A stretch of 64,000 nucleotides of DNA from Enterobacterales bacterium CwR94 (GTDB lineage Bacteria; Pseudomonadota; Gammaproteobacteria; Enterobacterales; Enterobacteriaceae): positions 62,001 through 126,000 of the forward strand of contig KZ478062.1 in the NCBI GenBank assembly GCA_002837195.1, given 5' to 3'. Below, in pieces: positions 34,200 through 43,716 of this stretch. Numbering within the stretch: position 1 is the stretch's first letter; each line of letters starts with the position of its first letter. The notes under the pieces are model-generated. The model did no database searches. It had not been told where the DNA came from and saw only the letters and a list, made by a program, of their open reading frames with translations. Position numbers and translations under genes: made by a program.

Positions 34200-35228
34200 A
34201 TGAAAGGATTAGCCAAACTTAAAGCCGAAGAGGGGATCTGGATGACCGAGGCTCCGATACCGGAACCTGGCCATAACGATCTGCTGATTAAAATTCGCAA
34301 AACCGCTATTTGCGGCACCGATATTCATATTTATAACTGGGATGCGTGGTCGCAAAAAACCATTCCTGTTCCTATGATCACGGGCCATGAATATGTGGGA
34401 GAAGTGGTGGCCATCGGGCAGGAGGTGAATGGCTTCTCGATTGGCGATCGCGTTTCAGGTGAGGGACACATTACCTGCGGGCATTGTCGCAATTGTCGAG
34501 CGGGTCGTACCCATTTGTGCCGTAACACGCAGGGTGTGGGTGTCAATCGTCAAGGCTGTTTTGCCGAATATCTGGTGATCCCTGCGTTTAATGCCTTCAA
34601 AATTCCTGACAATATTTCCGATGATTTAGCGGCCATTTTCGACCCCTTCGGCAACGCTGTGCATACCGCACTGTCGTTTGATTTAGTGGGTGAAGATGTC
34701 TTAATCACCGGTGCAGGCCCGATTGGCATTATGGCGGCGGCAGTGTGCAAACACGTCGGCGCGCGCAATGTGGTGATCACCGATGTTAATCCGTATCGCC
34801 TTGAGCTGGCACGAAAAATGGGCGTGACTCGGGCAGTGGATGTCAGTCAGGAAAAACTGGAAAACGTCATGCACGAACTGGGTATGACAGAAGGTTTCGA
34901 TGTTGGGTTGGAGATGTCCGGTGCGCCACCGGCCTTTCGCGCTATGCTCAGCACCATGAATCACGGAGGTCGCATCGCGCTATTGGGTATTCCCTCTGCA
35001 GACATGGCGATCGACTGGAACCAGGTGATTTTCAAGGGGCTGTTTATTAAAGGGATTTATGGGCGTGAGATGTTCGAAACCTGGTACAAAATGGCGGCAC
35101 TGATTCAGTCTGGTCTGGATTTAACGCCTATCATTACCCATCATTTTGATATTGATGATTTCCAGCAAGGTTTTGACACCATGCGTTCAGGGCAATCCGG
35201 CAAAGTAATTCTTAACTGGCCACAATAG
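34200..35228 (+). CDS. tdh: L-threonine 3-dehydrogenase
   Basis: A 342-residue zinc-dependent medium-chain dehydrogenase that oxidises L-threonine to 2-amino-3-ketobutyrate with NAD+. Catalytic zinc ligands Cys38 and His63-Glu64 are present, as is the structural zinc lobe ([15 protein letters not shown]) and the NAD motif [12 protein letters not shown]. It is the second gene of the kbl-tdh operon. AAGGAG precedes the ATG. Confidence 0.96.
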   Translation: MKGLAKLKAEEGIWMTEAPIPEPGHNDLLIKIRKTAICGTDIHIYNWDAWSQKTIPVPMITGHEYVGEVVAIGQEVNGFSIGDRVSGEGHITCGHCRNCRAGRTHLCRNTQGVGVNRQGCFAEYLVIPAFNAFKIPDNISDDLAAIFDPFGNAVHTALSFDLVGEDVLITGAGPIGIMAAAVCKHVGARNVVITDVNPYRLELARKMGVTRAVDVSQEKLENVMHELGMTEGFDVGLEMSGAPPAFRAMLSTMNHGGRIALLGIPSADMAIDWNQVIFKGLFIKGIYGREMFETWYKMAALIQSGLDLTPIITHHFDIDDFQQGFDTMRSGQSGKVILNWPQ

Positions 35229-35235
35229 TCGAGAT

Positions 35236-35260
35236 GGCGCGGCAATGCCGCGCCGATTTT
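35236..35260. terminator. Terminator between kbl-tdh and yibQ
   Basis: GGCGCGGC and GCCGCGCC form an 8-bp GC stem with an AAT loop, followed by GATTTT. It lies directly after the tdh stop and faces convergent yibQ. Confidence 0.85.
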
Positions 35261-35261
35261 C

Positions 35262-36188
35262 TCATCGTGGAATCATGCGTTGCTGTAGATAGCGCATTGC
35301 TTCGCTGTTTGCCACGCTCTCCGCGAGGATCTCAACACCGGTGATATCGGGCATGGCTTTAAGGGCGTGCGGGTTAGGACATACACCGGCAGGCTTAAAG
35401 GGATTGCGTGGTTTGCTCACTGGTGGTGAAGATTCTTTAGGCAGGGGAGCCGGATTGACGCGTTGGGGTTCATTGAGCAATTGGCTGGGACGAACCAGCG
35501 TCACGTCTGCTGGCAGTGACGGCAACATTTGTTGTAAAACGCGCACGGTACTCGGGTGTGGGTGACCAATCGCGATGGCAGAGCCGTCACGCTGTGCCAG
35601 TTTCACCGCACGCGTAAACTGTTTGCGGATCTCTGCCTCATTCTGACTGTCATCCAGGAACACGCGGCGTTTAATCACCTTAACCCCTGTCCCCTGTGCA
35701 GCACGTAACGACTGGCTGCTGCCTATCGTCATGCTGTCGAGAAAATAGAGATTGTACTTCGCCAGTGACTGCATCACCTTCTGCATGCCAAACAGATTGG
35801 ACGTCATCGCGCTGCCCATATGATTGTTCAATCCGACGGCGTGTGGCACATCATTTACCGCTTCCCGAATGATACGCTCAATTTCGGCACTGCTCATATC
35901 GGGGCGAAGCGTGTCTTTCTCTAACGGCTGTTTAGAGAGGGGGGCCATCGGCAGATGAATTAACACTTCATGCCCCATTTGGTGGGCTTTGATAGCCATA
36001 GCCTTGCCATGAGTGGAATTCGGCAAGACGGCGACAGAAATGGCCTGCGGCATATTGAGAATTTGATTCTCTTCCTTTGGCCGATAGCCAAAATCATCGA
36101 TGACGATTGCGAGTTTGCCAGCCCAGACGGTGCTGGAGAGCAGCAAACCGGCGAGTAATGCACTGAGTTTTCTGCAAGTAAACAACAT
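35262..36188 (-). CDS. yibQ: YibQ, exported divergent polysaccharide deacetylase family protein
   Basis: A 308-residue periplasmic protein. A signal peptide (LSALLAGLLLSSTVWAG) leads into a divergent polysaccharide deacetylase domain starting LAIVIDDFGYR, where two Asp residues match the metal site; HEVLIHLPMAP and GLNNHMGSAMT carry the His residues. The family's function is not known. The ATG at 36188 shares one base with the envC stop (TAATG) and has AGGA 6 bases upstream, so yibQ is coupled to envC. A C-terminal proline-rich tail follows residue 230. Confidence 0.87.
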   Translation of the reverse strand: MLFTCRKLSALLAGLLLSSTVWAGKLAIVIDDFGYRPKEENQILNMPQAISVAVLPNSTHGKAMAIKAHQMGHEVLIHLPMAPLSKQPLEKDTLRPDMSSAEIERIIREAVNDVPHAVGLNNHMGSAMTSNLFGMQKVMQSLAKYNLYFLDSMTIGSSQSLRAAQGTGVKVIKRRVFLDDSQNEAEIRKQFTRAVKLAQRDGSAIAIGHPHPSTVRVLQQMLPSLPADVTLVRPSQLLNEPQRVNPAPLPKESSPPVSKPRNPFKPAGVCPNPHALKAMPDITGVEILAESVANSEAMRYLQQRMIPR

Positions 36189-37492
36189 TATTTTCCTAAC
36201 CACGGAAGTGGGTTTACCGCCTGCCCCTGACGGCGAATTTCAAAGTAGAGCGAAGGCGTACCGCGGCCACCACTGGTACCGACTAACGCGATCGGTTCTC
36301 CGGCTCGCACCTGTGCGCCGACACTCACCAGGGCGCTTTGGTTATAGCCATACAGGCTCATATCGCCTTTACCGTGTTCGACGACCACAACCAAACCGTA
36401 ACCTTGTAACCAGTCCGCCATCAGCACGCGTCCATCGGCGATGGCTTTGACTTCACTGCCTTCCGGCGCATTAATCACTAAGCCTTTCCAGCGCAGCTCG
36501 CCCTGTAAGGTTTCGCCAAAGCGGTGCTCAAGCGCGCCGCGCACAGGCCAAATTGCCTGTCCGGAGGGGCGACCCAGTCCACCAGTGCGCGCCATCAGCG
36601 ACTGTTCGCTGGCATTTGGTTTATAGGTAGCGCCTTTACGTTTAGCTTGCTCCTGGCGTTTACGGATCTGTTCTGCTTCGCGTGCTTCACGCTCGGCGCG
36701 TGCTTTGGCTTCACGCTCAGCACGGGCAATTTTGTCGCGCAGGCGAGACTCGTTCTGGCGCATTTCAACCAATTGCGCCTGATCTTTTTCCAGTGAGGTT
36801 TCCAGCGTGGTCAGTGTTTTCTGACGGGCAACTCGCGCGCCTTCTAACTTCTGCTGCTGTGCGCGTTGTTCACCTAACAGGGCCTGTTGCTGCGATTGTT
36901 TATCAACCAGCGAGGCTTTTTGCGTGGTGAGCGCGGTTCGGGTTTGTTCGAGATCGGTGATGGTCTGCTTACGCGCATCATTGAGGTAGCCAAAATAAGC
37001 AAGAATACGTTCGCTGCGCTGGCTCTCTTCGCCACTGAGGACTAACTGCAATCCATTGTGCTGGCCTTGACGAAAAGCCGCATCGAGCTGTTGTGAAAGC
37101 AGGCCTTCCTGACGCGACTGAGTGTCTTGCAGTTTGCTGATTGAGGCCGTTAAGTTTTTGATATCGCTGCCGAGCTGACCTAATGCGCCTTGCGTTTGGC
37201 GTAGTTGACGAGCGGCCTGCGCGATGACTTTTTCCTGGCTTTGCAACTGATCGAGCAATTTGCTGCGCTCAACTTTCTGCGCTTTAACCCGTTGCTCTTT
37301 GGCGGCGATATCTTGCTGAATGGATTGCAGTTGTGACTTGTTATCATCAGCGGCCTGCGCAACAGGCAGCAGCAGTGCGCTGGCATAGATGGCACTGGTA
37401 AAAATAAGGGCAACGGGAAAAGAACGCATTCTCTGTGTGACAAAACGCGCTTCCGGGATCAATTGTATTAACACTGCCGCTTTTTCCCTCAT
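36188..37492 (-). CDS. envC: Murein hydrolase activator EnvC
   Basis: A 434-residue divisome protein recruited by FtsEX that activates AmiA and AmiB to split septal peptidoglycan. After a signal peptide (ending ALLLPVAQAADD) there are about 200 residues of coiled coil, then a LytM/M23 domain (HRFGETLQGELRWKGLVIN to the C-terminus) that lacks the metal ligands, as in other EnvC proteins. The first start (MREKAA) resembles the MRGKA start of E. coli EnvC; an internal ATG at 37429 (MRSFPV) would give 413 residues. Upstream neighbour gpmM is reduced to a relic. Confidence 0.92.
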   Translation of the reverse strand: MREKAAVLIQLIPEARFVTQRMRSFPVALIFTSAIYASALLLPVAQAADDNKSQLQSIQQDIAAKEQRVKAQKVERSKLLDQLQSQEKVIAQAARQLRQTQGALGQLGSDIKNLTASISKLQDTQSRQEGLLSQQLDAAFRQGQHNGLQLVLSGEESQRSERILAYFGYLNDARKQTITDLEQTRTALTTQKASLVDKQSQQQALLGEQRAQQQKLEGARVARQKTLTTLETSLEKDQAQLVEMRQNESRLRDKIARAEREAKARAEREAREAEQIRKRQEQAKRKGATYKPNASEQSLMARTGGLGRPSGQAIWPVRGALEHRFGETLQGELRWKGLVINAPEGSEVKAIADGRVLMADWLQGYGLVVVVEHGKGDMSLYGYNQSALVSVGAQVRAGEPIALVGTSGGRGTPSLYFEIRRQGQAVNPLPWLGK

Positions 37493-37501
37493 AAGCAGCG
37501 A

Positions 37502-37555
37502 TTATTCCACGTTGAACAGCAGCTTACCAGCCATGCATCGCGGCTTTTCATTTCC
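37502..37555 (-). pseudogene. gpmM: Relic of the gpmM C-terminus
   Basis: The minus strand just before envC reads 17 codons and TAA: GNEKPRCMAGKLLFNVE. E. coli GpmM (cofactor-independent phosphoglycerate mutase) ends GMEIPQEMTGKPLFIVE, giving 10 of 17 identities in register up to the stop. In E. coli gpmM lies exactly here, between yibN and envC. Upstream of residue G the similarity fades and the frame stops 35 codons before the relic's stop codon, so no intact gene remains. The E. coli comparison is from memory. Confidence 0.6.
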
Positions 37556-37820
37556 ATACGTGACATCTCCCACGGCAATCCACCCACTTAAATCACTCAT
37601 CAGGGCGATTTTGTTTTACCCATTATTCCGGCCCACGTTAATCATGCGCGGTTTCACATCATCCTGCCAGGAAAGAGAAGGAAAAGATTCGTTACAAACG
37701 GAAGCTGTAGGGAGTACGCGTTTTGCAACGATCCACGACGTAATATGTCGCTGGCCAGGGGGTGAGATCACTTTTTTTCGTCTTTTGCCGCAGAAATTGC
37801 AACAGAGCAGCGCTGGCGAC
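37556..37820. other. Gene-free remainder of the yibN-envC spacer
   Basis: Together with the relic and the yibN leader this makes a 406-base stretch without an intact gene. I see no SD-led frame of useful length and no strong hairpin. It is the position where gpmM (about 1.5 kb) sits in E. coli, so it may be the residue of a deletion. Confidence 0.5.
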
Positions 37821-37848
37821 TGTACATGAAAAGTGGCGCAGGTATACT
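37821..37848 (+). promoter_or_regulatory. Probable promoter of the yibN-grxC-secB-gpsA-cysE operon
   Basis: TGTACA (37821-37826) and TATACT (37843-37848) with a 16-base spacer, 50 bases before the yibN ATG. The -10 box is strong; the -35 box matches at 4 of 6 positions. Confidence 0.55.
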
Positions 37849-37898
37849 CAGAACCCACATTTTCTCTTAATTAACCCTGTTGGGAGCCGTTACCCCTC

Positions 37899-38330
37899 AT
37901 GCAAGAAATTATGCAATTCGCAAGCAATAATCCCATTCTGAGCCTGGCATGGGTTATCTTGCTGGTTTTAGTGATCGTGACTACCGCTAAGGGCATGTTC
38001 TCAAAAGTAAAAACGATTACCCGCGGTGAAGCGACACATTTAATGAATAAAGAAGACGCCGTCATTGTTGATGTGCGTGGACGAGATGAGTTTCGCAAAG
38101 GCCATATTTCTAATTCTGTGAATGTGCAGGCTGCAGATATCAAAAAGGGCAGCTTTAGCGAGTTGGAGAAATACAAATCTCAACCGCTGATCGTGGTGTG
38201 TGCGTCGGGTCATACCGCGCACGAGTCAGCCACCAAATTGAGCCAGGCGGGTTTTGAAAAAGTCTCTGTTATGAAAGACGGTATCTCCGGCTGGAACGGC
38301 GATAACCTGCCACTGGTTCGCGGCAAATAA
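37899..38330 (+). CDS. yibN: YibN, membrane-anchored rhodanese-like protein
   Basis: A 143-residue protein with one N-terminal membrane helix ([20 protein letters not shown], residues 13-32) and a cytoplasmic rhodanese domain. [13 protein letters not shown] is the CH2A motif; the active-site loop is VVCASGHTA with Cys101, so sulfur transfer chemistry is possible. It leads the operon yibN-grxC-secB-gpsA-cysE; YibN of E. coli has been linked to protein insertion at the membrane, which fits the secB neighbour. It is followed by grxC after 14 bases. Confidence 0.93.
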   Translation: MQEIMQFASNNPILSLAWVILLVLVIVTTAKGMFSKVKTITRGEATHLMNKEDAVIVDVRGRDEFRKGHISNSVNVQAADIKKGSFSELEKYKSQPLIVVCASGHTAHESATKLSQAGFEKVSVMKDGISGWNGDNLPLVRGK

Positions 38331-38344
38331 TTCAGGAGCTATCT

Positions 38345-38596
38345 ATGGCGCAGATTGATATTTACACTAAAGCGACCTGCCCTTTTTGTCATCGTGCGAA
38401 AGCGTTGTTGCAACAAAAAGGTGTTGGTTTCAATGAAATCGCCATTGATGGCGATGCTGAACTGCGTGAGAAAATGATCGCGCGCAGCGGACGGACGACC
38501 GTGCCGCAAATTTTTATTGGCGATAAACATATTGGTGGCTGTGACGATCTCCATGCGTTAGATGCGCAAGGCGGTCTGGATCCGTTACTGAAATAA
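38345..38596 (+). CDS. grxC: Glutaredoxin 3
   Basis: An 83-residue glutathione-dependent dithiol oxidoreductase that reduces ribonucleotide reductase and other disulfides. The active site is CPFC with Cys12 and Cys15; the cis-proline loop is TTVPQIFIGDKHIGGCDD near residue 55, with an extra Cys as in E. coli Grx3. AGGAG lies 6 bases before the ATG. Confidence 0.96.
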   Translation: MAQIDIYTKATCPFCHRAKALLQQKGVGFNEIAIDGDAELREKMIARSGRTTVPQIFIGDKHIGGCDDLHALDAQGGLDPLLK

Positions 38597-38650
38597 CGTC
38601 GTTTATCCTTGCCGGGCAAGGATGGTTTATTAACGCAAAGGATAAGAAAC

Positions 38651-39115
38651 ATGTCAGAACAAAACAGCAGCGAGATGTCTTTTCAGATCCAACGTATCTA
38701 CACTAAAGATATCTCCTTTGAAGCACCGAACGCACCGCAGATTTTCCAGAAAGAGTGGGAACCTGAGGTGAAGTTGGATTTAGACACCGCCTCTAATCAA
38801 CTGGCTGAAGGTATTTTTGAAGTTGTGCTGCGTGTAACGGTAACGGCTTCTGTTGGTGAAGAAACGGCTTTCCTGTGTGAAGTACAGCAGGCTGGTATCT
38901 TCTCCATTGGCGGTATCGAGGGTAACCAGATGGCACACTGCCTGGGTGCATACTGCCCGAACATCCTGTTCCCGTATGCGCGTGAGTGCATCACCAGCCT
39001 GGTTTCTCGCGGTACTTTCCCGCAACTGAACCTGGCACCCGTCAATTTTGACGCGCTGTTCATGAACTATCTGCAGCAGCAAGGTGAAAACCAGGCACCG
39101 CAACAGGATGCCTAA
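38651..39115 (+). CDS. secB: Protein-export chaperone SecB
   Basis: A 154-residue tetrameric chaperone that keeps preproteins unfolded and hands them to SecA. It begins [20 protein letters not shown] and ends ENQAPQQDA, with the [19 protein letters not shown]-like substrate strand ([12 protein letters not shown]) and the acidic ALYPFA-type region [15 protein letters not shown]. The frame opens 14 codons earlier, but AAGGAT before 38651 sets the start. Stop and gpsA start overlap as TAATG. Confidence 0.96.
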   Translation: MSEQNSSEMSFQIQRIYTKDISFEAPNAPQIFQKEWEPEVKLDLDTASNQLAEGIFEVVLRVTVTASVGEETAFLCEVQQAGIFSIGGIEGNQMAHCLGAYCPNILFPYARECITSLVSRGTFPQLNLAPVNFDALFMNYLQQQGENQAPQQDA

Positions 39116-40134
39116 TGGTCGCGTATAATGCGTCAATGACCGTCATCGGTGCCGGATCTTACGGCACCGCTTTGGCCATCACATTGGCTCGCAATGGTCA
39201 CCCGGTTGTGCTGTGGGGACATAATCCTCAAAGCCAGGCTCAACTTGAAGCCGACCGTTGCAATGCCGCTTTCCTGCCCGATGTTCCTTTCCCTGATTCA
39301 CTGCGCATTGAAACTGACCTTAAGGCCGCGATTCAGGCCAGTCGGGATATTTTGGTCGTGGTGCCAAGTCATGTGTTTGGCGATGTATTGAGCCAAATAA
39401 AGCCCTGGTTGAACCGGGATACCCGCATTGTCTGGGCAACGAAGGGACTGGAAAAAGAAACCGGGCGTTTGCTGCAGGATGTCGCACGCGAGATCCTCGG
39501 CGAGACGATTCCTCTGGCCGTTGTGTCTGGGCCAACCTTTGCGAAAGAACTGGCGGCAGGGCTGCCCACGGCCATTGCACTCGCTGCAACGGATGCCACT
39601 TTCTCTGATGATCTCCAGCAGTTATTGCACTGCGGAAAAAGTTTTCGTGTTTACAGCAATCCTGATTTTATTGGGGTGCAACTCGGTGGTGCGGTGAAAA
39701 ACGTCATTGCGATCGGTGCTGGCATATCTGATGGTATTGGCTTTGGTGCAAATGCGCGTACCGCACTGATCACCCGAGGTTTAACCGAAATGAGCCGCCT
39801 GGGCTCAGCGCTGGGTGCCGATCCAACGACGTTCATGGGGATGGCAGGGTTAGGTGATTTGGTGCTGACGTGTACGGATAACCAGTCGCGCAATCGCCGT
39901 TTTGGCATGATGCTGGGACAAGGATTAGATGTTGATGCTGCGCAGGCATCTATCGGTCAGGTTGTCGAAGGCTATCGTAACACCAAAGAAGTGAAAGCCC
40001 TGGCCGCACGTGTCGGCGTTGAAATGCCCATTACAGAGCAAATTTATCAGGTTCTGTATTGCGAAAAATCAGCGCGCGAGGCAGCATTGAGCTTACTGGG
40101 TCGTGCAAGGAAAGACGAAAATAGCAGTCGCTAA
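39115..40134 (+). CDS. gpsA: Glycerol-3-phosphate dehydrogenase [NAD(P)+] GpsA
   Basis: A 339-residue biosynthetic enzyme that reduces dihydroxyacetone phosphate to sn-glycerol-3-phosphate for phospholipids. The NAD(P) site is [19 protein letters not shown]; the catalytic Lys lies in [13 protein letters not shown], with [12 protein letters not shown] downstream. Same length as E. coli GpsA (339). It shares one base with the secB stop, so it is translated by coupling. Confidence 0.96.
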   Translation: MVAYNASMTVIGAGSYGTALAITLARNGHPVVLWGHNPQSQAQLEADRCNAAFLPDVPFPDSLRIETDLKAAIQASRDILVVVPSHVFGDVLSQIKPWLNRDTRIVWATKGLEKETGRLLQDVAREILGETIPLAVVSGPTFAKELAAGLPTAIALAATDATFSDDLQQLLHCGKSFRVYSNPDFIGVQLGGAVKNVIAIGAGISDGIGFGANARTALITRGLTEMSRLGSALGADPTTFMGMAGLGDLVLTCTDNQSRNRRFGMMLGQGLDVDAAQASIGQVVEGYRNTKEVKALAARVGVEMPITEQIYQVLYCEKSAREAALSLLGRARKDENSSR

Positions 40135-40202
40135 GCAGGATGCAAGTCACCAATAGCGCATCGATGAATACATCGGGCGCTGTTTTTTATGGGGGTAAGG
40201 CA

Positions 40203-41024
40203 ATGTCGTCCGAAGAGTTAGAACTGGTCTGGAGCAGTATTAAAGCGGAAGCCCGTGCACTGGCGGATTGTGAGCCAATGCTGGCCAGTTTTTACCACGC
40301 GACGTTGCTCAAGCATGAGAATCTGGGCAGTGCCCTGAGCTACATGTTAGCCAATAAACTGGCGACCCCGATCATGCCCGCGATGGCTATCCGCGAGATT
40401 GTGGAAGAAGCCTACAAGCAAGATCCCCGCATGATTGCCTCAGCGGCATACGATATTCAGGCTGTTCGCCAACGCGATCCCGCCGTTGATAAATATTCTA
40501 CTCCACTGCTTTATCTGAAAGGCTTCCACGCCTTACAGTCCTACCGTATTGGCCATTGGCTATGGAATGAAGGCCGTCGTGCGCTAGCGGTATTCCTGCA
40601 GAACCAAATCTCAGTCTCTTTTGGTGTCGATATTCACCCCGCCGCGAAAATTGGTTGCGGCATCATGCTCGACCACGCGACCGGTATCGTTATTGGTGAA
40701 ACGGCGGTTGTTGAGAATGATGTGTCTATTTTGCAATCCGTGACGCTTGGCGGAACGGGGAAAACCACCGGCGATCGTCATCCCAAAATACGTGAAGGCG
40801 TCTTGATTGGTGCGGGCGCGAAAATCCTGGGCAACATTGAAGTGGGGCGTGGCGCAAAAATTGGTGCGGGCTCTGTGGTATTGCAGCCTGTTCCGCCCCA
40901 TACCACTGCTGCAGGTGTGCCTGCGCGTATCGTCGGTAAACCTTCCAGCGATAAACCGTCCATGGAGATGGATCAGCACTTCAACGGCACTATCCCCGGC
41001 TTTGAATACGGTGACGGCATTTAA
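40203..41024 (+). CDS. cysE: Serine O-acetyltransferase CysE
   Basis: A 273-residue hexameric enzyme making O-acetylserine from serine and acetyl-CoA, the committed step of cysteine synthesis, feedback-inhibited by cysteine. The N-terminal helical domain (1-140) is followed by left-handed beta-helix hexapeptides: GVDIHPAAKIG, GIMLDHATGIVIGETAVV with catalytic His and Asp, and GDRHPKIREGVLIGAGAKI. The start at 40203 has GGGGGTAAGG before it; the 21 extra upstream codons are not conserved. Last gene of its operon. Confidence 0.95.
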   Translation: MSSEELELVWSSIKAEARALADCEPMLASFYHATLLKHENLGSALSYMLANKLATPIMPAMAIREIVEEAYKQDPRMIASAAYDIQAVRQRDPAVDKYSTPLLYLKGFHALQSYRIGHWLWNEGRRALAVFLQNQISVSFGVDIHPAAKIGCGIMLDHATGIVIGETAVVENDVSILQSVTLGGTGKTTGDRHPKIREGVLIGAGAKILGNIEVGRGAKIGAGSVVLQPVPPHTTAAGVPARIVGKPSSDKPSMEMDQHFNGTIPGFEYGDGI

Positions 41025-41039
41025 CCGCATCGGTTCATG

Positions 41040-41059
41040 GGCGAGCTTTTCTGCTCGCC
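41040..41059. terminator. Hairpin between convergent cysE and trmL
   Basis: GGCGAGC and GCTCGCC form a 7-bp stem with a TTTTCT loop, 15 bases after the cysE stop. No T-run follows on the plus strand, so termination strength is uncertain. Confidence 0.5.
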
Positions 41060-41073
41060 ATTCCCCGCATTAT

Positions 41074-41547
41074 TTAGCTTTTCAGCAGGGCGCCAGGATA
41101 ACCTAATTGACGCCATGCTTCATACACCACCACCGACACTGCATTCGACAAATTCATACTGCGGCTGTCGGGCTGCATGGGAATGCGAATTTTTTGCTCT
41201 GCTGGCAAGGCATCCAAAATGGTCATCGGTAGACCGCGAGATTCTGGCCCAAACAACAAATAATCACCTGCCTGGTAACTCACCGCGCTGTGCGCTGGCG
41301 TGCCTTTCGTGGTCAGAGCGAACAGGCGTTTGGGCTGCTCTGCCTCAACAAAAGCATCGTAATTGGCATGGCGCTGAACCGCCGTGAACTCATGGTAGTC
41401 CAGTCCCGCTCGACGCAGGCGCTTATCGTCCCAGGCAAATCCCATGGGTTCAATCAAATGCAATCTGAAACCCGTATTGGCACACAGGCGGATGATATTG
41501 CCCGTATTGGGGGGGATTTCAGGTTCAAACAGTACGATATTCAGCAT
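41074..41547 (-). CDS. trmL: tRNA (cytidine/uridine-2'-O-)-methyltransferase TrmL
   Basis: A 157-residue minimal SPOUT enzyme that methylates the wobble ribose of two leucine tRNAs. [20 protein letters not shown] opens the protein; the knot has [11 protein letters not shown] and [19 protein letters not shown] near the C-terminus. Length equals E. coli TrmL. The ATG follows directly on the T-run of the cpxRA terminator (41548-41575), leaving no SD; see the finding on this junction. In E. coli trmL is not next to cpxA. Confidence 0.94.
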   Translation of the reverse strand: MLNIVLFEPEIPPNTGNIIRLCANTGFRLHLIEPMGFAWDDKRLRRAGLDYHEFTAVQRHANYDAFVEAEQPKRLFALTTKGTPAHSAVSYQAGDYLLFGPESRGLPMTILDALPAEQKIRIPMQPDSRSMNLSNAVSVVVYEAWRQLGYPGALLKS

Positions 41548-41575
41548 AAAAAACGGCCCTCAAACAGGAGGGCCG
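41548..41575 (-). terminator. Terminator of cpxRA
   Basis: On the minus strand CGGCCCTC and GAGGGCCG close a CTGTTT loop, followed by six T. It lies 16 bases after the cpxA stop and ends at the base before the trmL start codon. Confidence 0.88.
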
Positions 41576-41590
41576 CAGCATAGCAAAGAA

Positions 41591-42967
41591 TTACTTCTTA
41601 GTAGAATAAAGTGGTAGCCACAACGTCAGTCGTAAGCCTCCTAAAGGGCTGTCATCGGCTTTTACCCAGCCTCGGTGCTGCTGAATAGCGGTCTCTACAA
41701 TCGCCAAACCAAGGCCGGTTCCCCCGGATTCACGATCGCGCGCTTCATCGGTACGGTAGAAGGGCCGGAAAATCTGCTCACGATCTTCTGCACTCACGCC
41801 TGGGCCGTCATCATCGACGTGCAGAGTGATGCCCTGGTTATCAACCGAAAAGCTGACCTGAATATGCGAGTGTGAATAACGCAGCGCATTACGCACGATA
41901 TTCTCAACGGCGCTGTCCAGTGCATTGGGATTGCCGTAAAGCGGCCATGGGCCGGGAGGGTAGGGTACCTCTAACGTTTTACCCATCTGCTCGGCTTCAA
42001 ATTTGGCATCTTCCAACACATCAGCCCACAACTGGTTGGCTTTTAGCGATTCGCTCACCAGCGCATTTTTATGTTGGTTACGCGATAGCGACAGCAGATC
42101 GTTGATCATGCCATCTAAACGCTGTGCTTCTGTTTCGATGCGTTCCAGCTCTTTGCCTTCACCGTGACGGCGTCGCATTAATGCCGTTGCCAGTTGCAAC
42201 CGCGTCAATGGCGTGCGCAACTCATGTGAAATATCCGACAACAGGCGGTGCTGAGCGGTCATCATGCGTTCGAGCGCACTCACCATTTGGTTAAAACTCG
42301 ATCCTGCCGCCAGAAATTCTTGCGGCCCGGCTTCCAGTTCAGGATGTTGCCGCAGGTTCCCCTGCGCCACCTCGTCCGCCGCGTGTTTCAACTTACGTGC
42401 GGGTTTGGCAAGGCTCCACGCCAGCCACAGCAGCAGCGGTGAACTGATTAACATCGTCACAATCAGCAGTAACAACGGTCTGTCAAACAGCAGGTTGATA
42501 AAGTCGAGCTGTGAACTGCCCGCTGGGCGAATCAAATACAGCTGATAATTATCTTCACCGTCACGCACGGAGAAGGGCCCGACTAACTCATTGCGACCAT
42601 ACTTCTTTTTCTGTGGATGATCTGAGTTATCCGACTGGCCAATAAAGTTGCGGATAATCTGCATTTCATTGTGCTGTGCATTGATAACACGCCCTTCACT
42701 GGTGACCAGCAGCAGACGCTGGCCCGGCGGGGCCCATTTATCAATGGCGCGAAAAAGCCGCCGCCACCACATCAAGTCGTTGGCGGGGTCTTGGATCAGT
42801 TCAGCTTCCACATGCTGTTCGATCATCATGCCCTGCCGTTGCTCACTTTCGAGCAACGGCGTCATCTGGCGTGAATCGAGCTTGGGTAACATCAATACCA
42901 GCATCAGCACCAGTGCCAGCGTGAGCCAGAAAATGGCGAAAATGCGGGTGGTCAAACTTCCAATCAT
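41591..42967 (-). CDS. cpxA: Envelope stress sensor histidine kinase CpxA
   Basis: A 458-residue inner-membrane kinase/phosphatase that senses misfolded envelope proteins and phosphorylates CpxR. Membrane helices at about 7-29 and 164-186 enclose the periplasmic sensor; a HAMP linker follows (ARKLKHAADEVAQGN). The H-box is ISHELRTPLTR with phospho-His248; the ATP domain has the N-box ENIVRNALRYS, DDGPGV (G1) and GTGLGLAI (G2). It overlaps cpxR by 4 bases (ATGA). Confidence 0.96.
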   Translation of the reverse strand: MIGSLTTRIFAIFWLTLALVLMLVLMLPKLDSRQMTPLLESEQRQGMMIEQHVEAELIQDPANDLMWWRRLFRAIDKWAPPGQRLLLVTSEGRVINAQHNEMQIIRNFIGQSDNSDHPQKKKYGRNELVGPFSVRDGEDNYQLYLIRPAGSSQLDFINLLFDRPLLLLIVTMLISSPLLLWLAWSLAKPARKLKHAADEVAQGNLRQHPELEAGPQEFLAAGSSFNQMVSALERMMTAQHRLLSDISHELRTPLTRLQLATALMRRRHGEGKELERIETEAQRLDGMINDLLSLSRNQHKNALVSESLKANQLWADVLEDAKFEAEQMGKTLEVPYPPGPWPLYGNPNALDSAVENIVRNALRYSHSHIQVSFSVDNQGITLHVDDDGPGVSAEDREQIFRPFYRTDEARDRESGGTGLGLAIVETAIQQHRGWVKADDSPLGGLRLTLWLPLYSTKK

Positions 42968-43662
42968 GCTGCTGAAACCATTAAATATCCGCGTCCACGC
43001 AATGTTTTAAACCACGGGTGTCCATCAATACGATCCGGTAACTTTCGGCGTAAGTTGGAAATGTGCATATCGATTGCGCGATCAAATGGCGTCAGACGCT
43101 TACCTAAAACTTCCTGACTCAGGTGTTCACGTGAGACAACTTGCCCCAAATGCTGAGCCAGCAAATAGAGCAAGGTAAACTCTGTGCCGGTTAAGTCGAG
43201 TGGTTCACTGTCAAAGCTGGCTTCCTGGCGACCAGGATTCAATCGCAGATGATCAACTTCCAGCGTGGGCGACGAATTGTCGTTATGTTGCTGCTGCTCA
43301 CTCCAACTGGAACGACGCAAAATCGCGCGTATACGTGCGACCAGCTCGCGATCGTTAAAGGGTTTAGGTAAGTAGTCATCGGCACCCAGTTCGAGTCCCA
43401 GAACACGATCCAGCTCGCTTCCGCGGGCTGTTAACATGATGACCGGCGTTTGGTGCTGTTGACGCAGTTCTTTCAACGTATCAATGCCATTTTTCTTTGG
43501 CATCATCACATCCAGCAGCAACAGGTCAACGGAGTTATCGAGTAGGCTCAACGCCTGCTCTCCATCACCGGCAACCACAACGTTAAAGCCTTCCATTTCA
43601 AGCAATTCTTTCAATAGCGAAGTGAGTTCGCGATCGTCATCAACCAACAGAATTTTATTCAT
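42964..43662 (-). CDS. cpxR: Response regulator CpxR
   Basis: A 232-residue OmpR/PhoB-type regulator. The receiver has the acidic pair VDDD, phospho-acceptor Asp51 in LLLLDVMMP and Lys in LPKPFNDREL; the C-terminal winged helix has SREHLSQEVLGKRLTPFDRAIDMHISNLRRKL. Phosphorylated CpxR binds GTAAA-N5-GTAAA boxes such as the one at 43717-43731 in the spacer to cpxP, and regulates its own operon and cpxP. Confidence 0.97.
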   Translation of the reverse strand: MNKILLVDDDRELTSLLKELLEMEGFNVVVAGDGEQALSLLDNSVDLLLLDVMMPKKNGIDTLKELRQQHQTPVIMLTARGSELDRVLGLELGADDYLPKPFNDRELVARIRAILRRSSWSEQQQHNDNSSPTLEVDHLRLNPGRQEASFDSEPLDLTGTEFTLLYLLAQHLGQVVSREHLSQEVLGKRLTPFDRAIDMHISNLRRKLPDRIDGHPWFKTLRGRGYLMVSAA

Positions 43663-43716
43663 TGTTTTGGCCCTCCGCAGGCAAAATTACGACATCGAAA
43701 GCCGTCAATCCATGAC

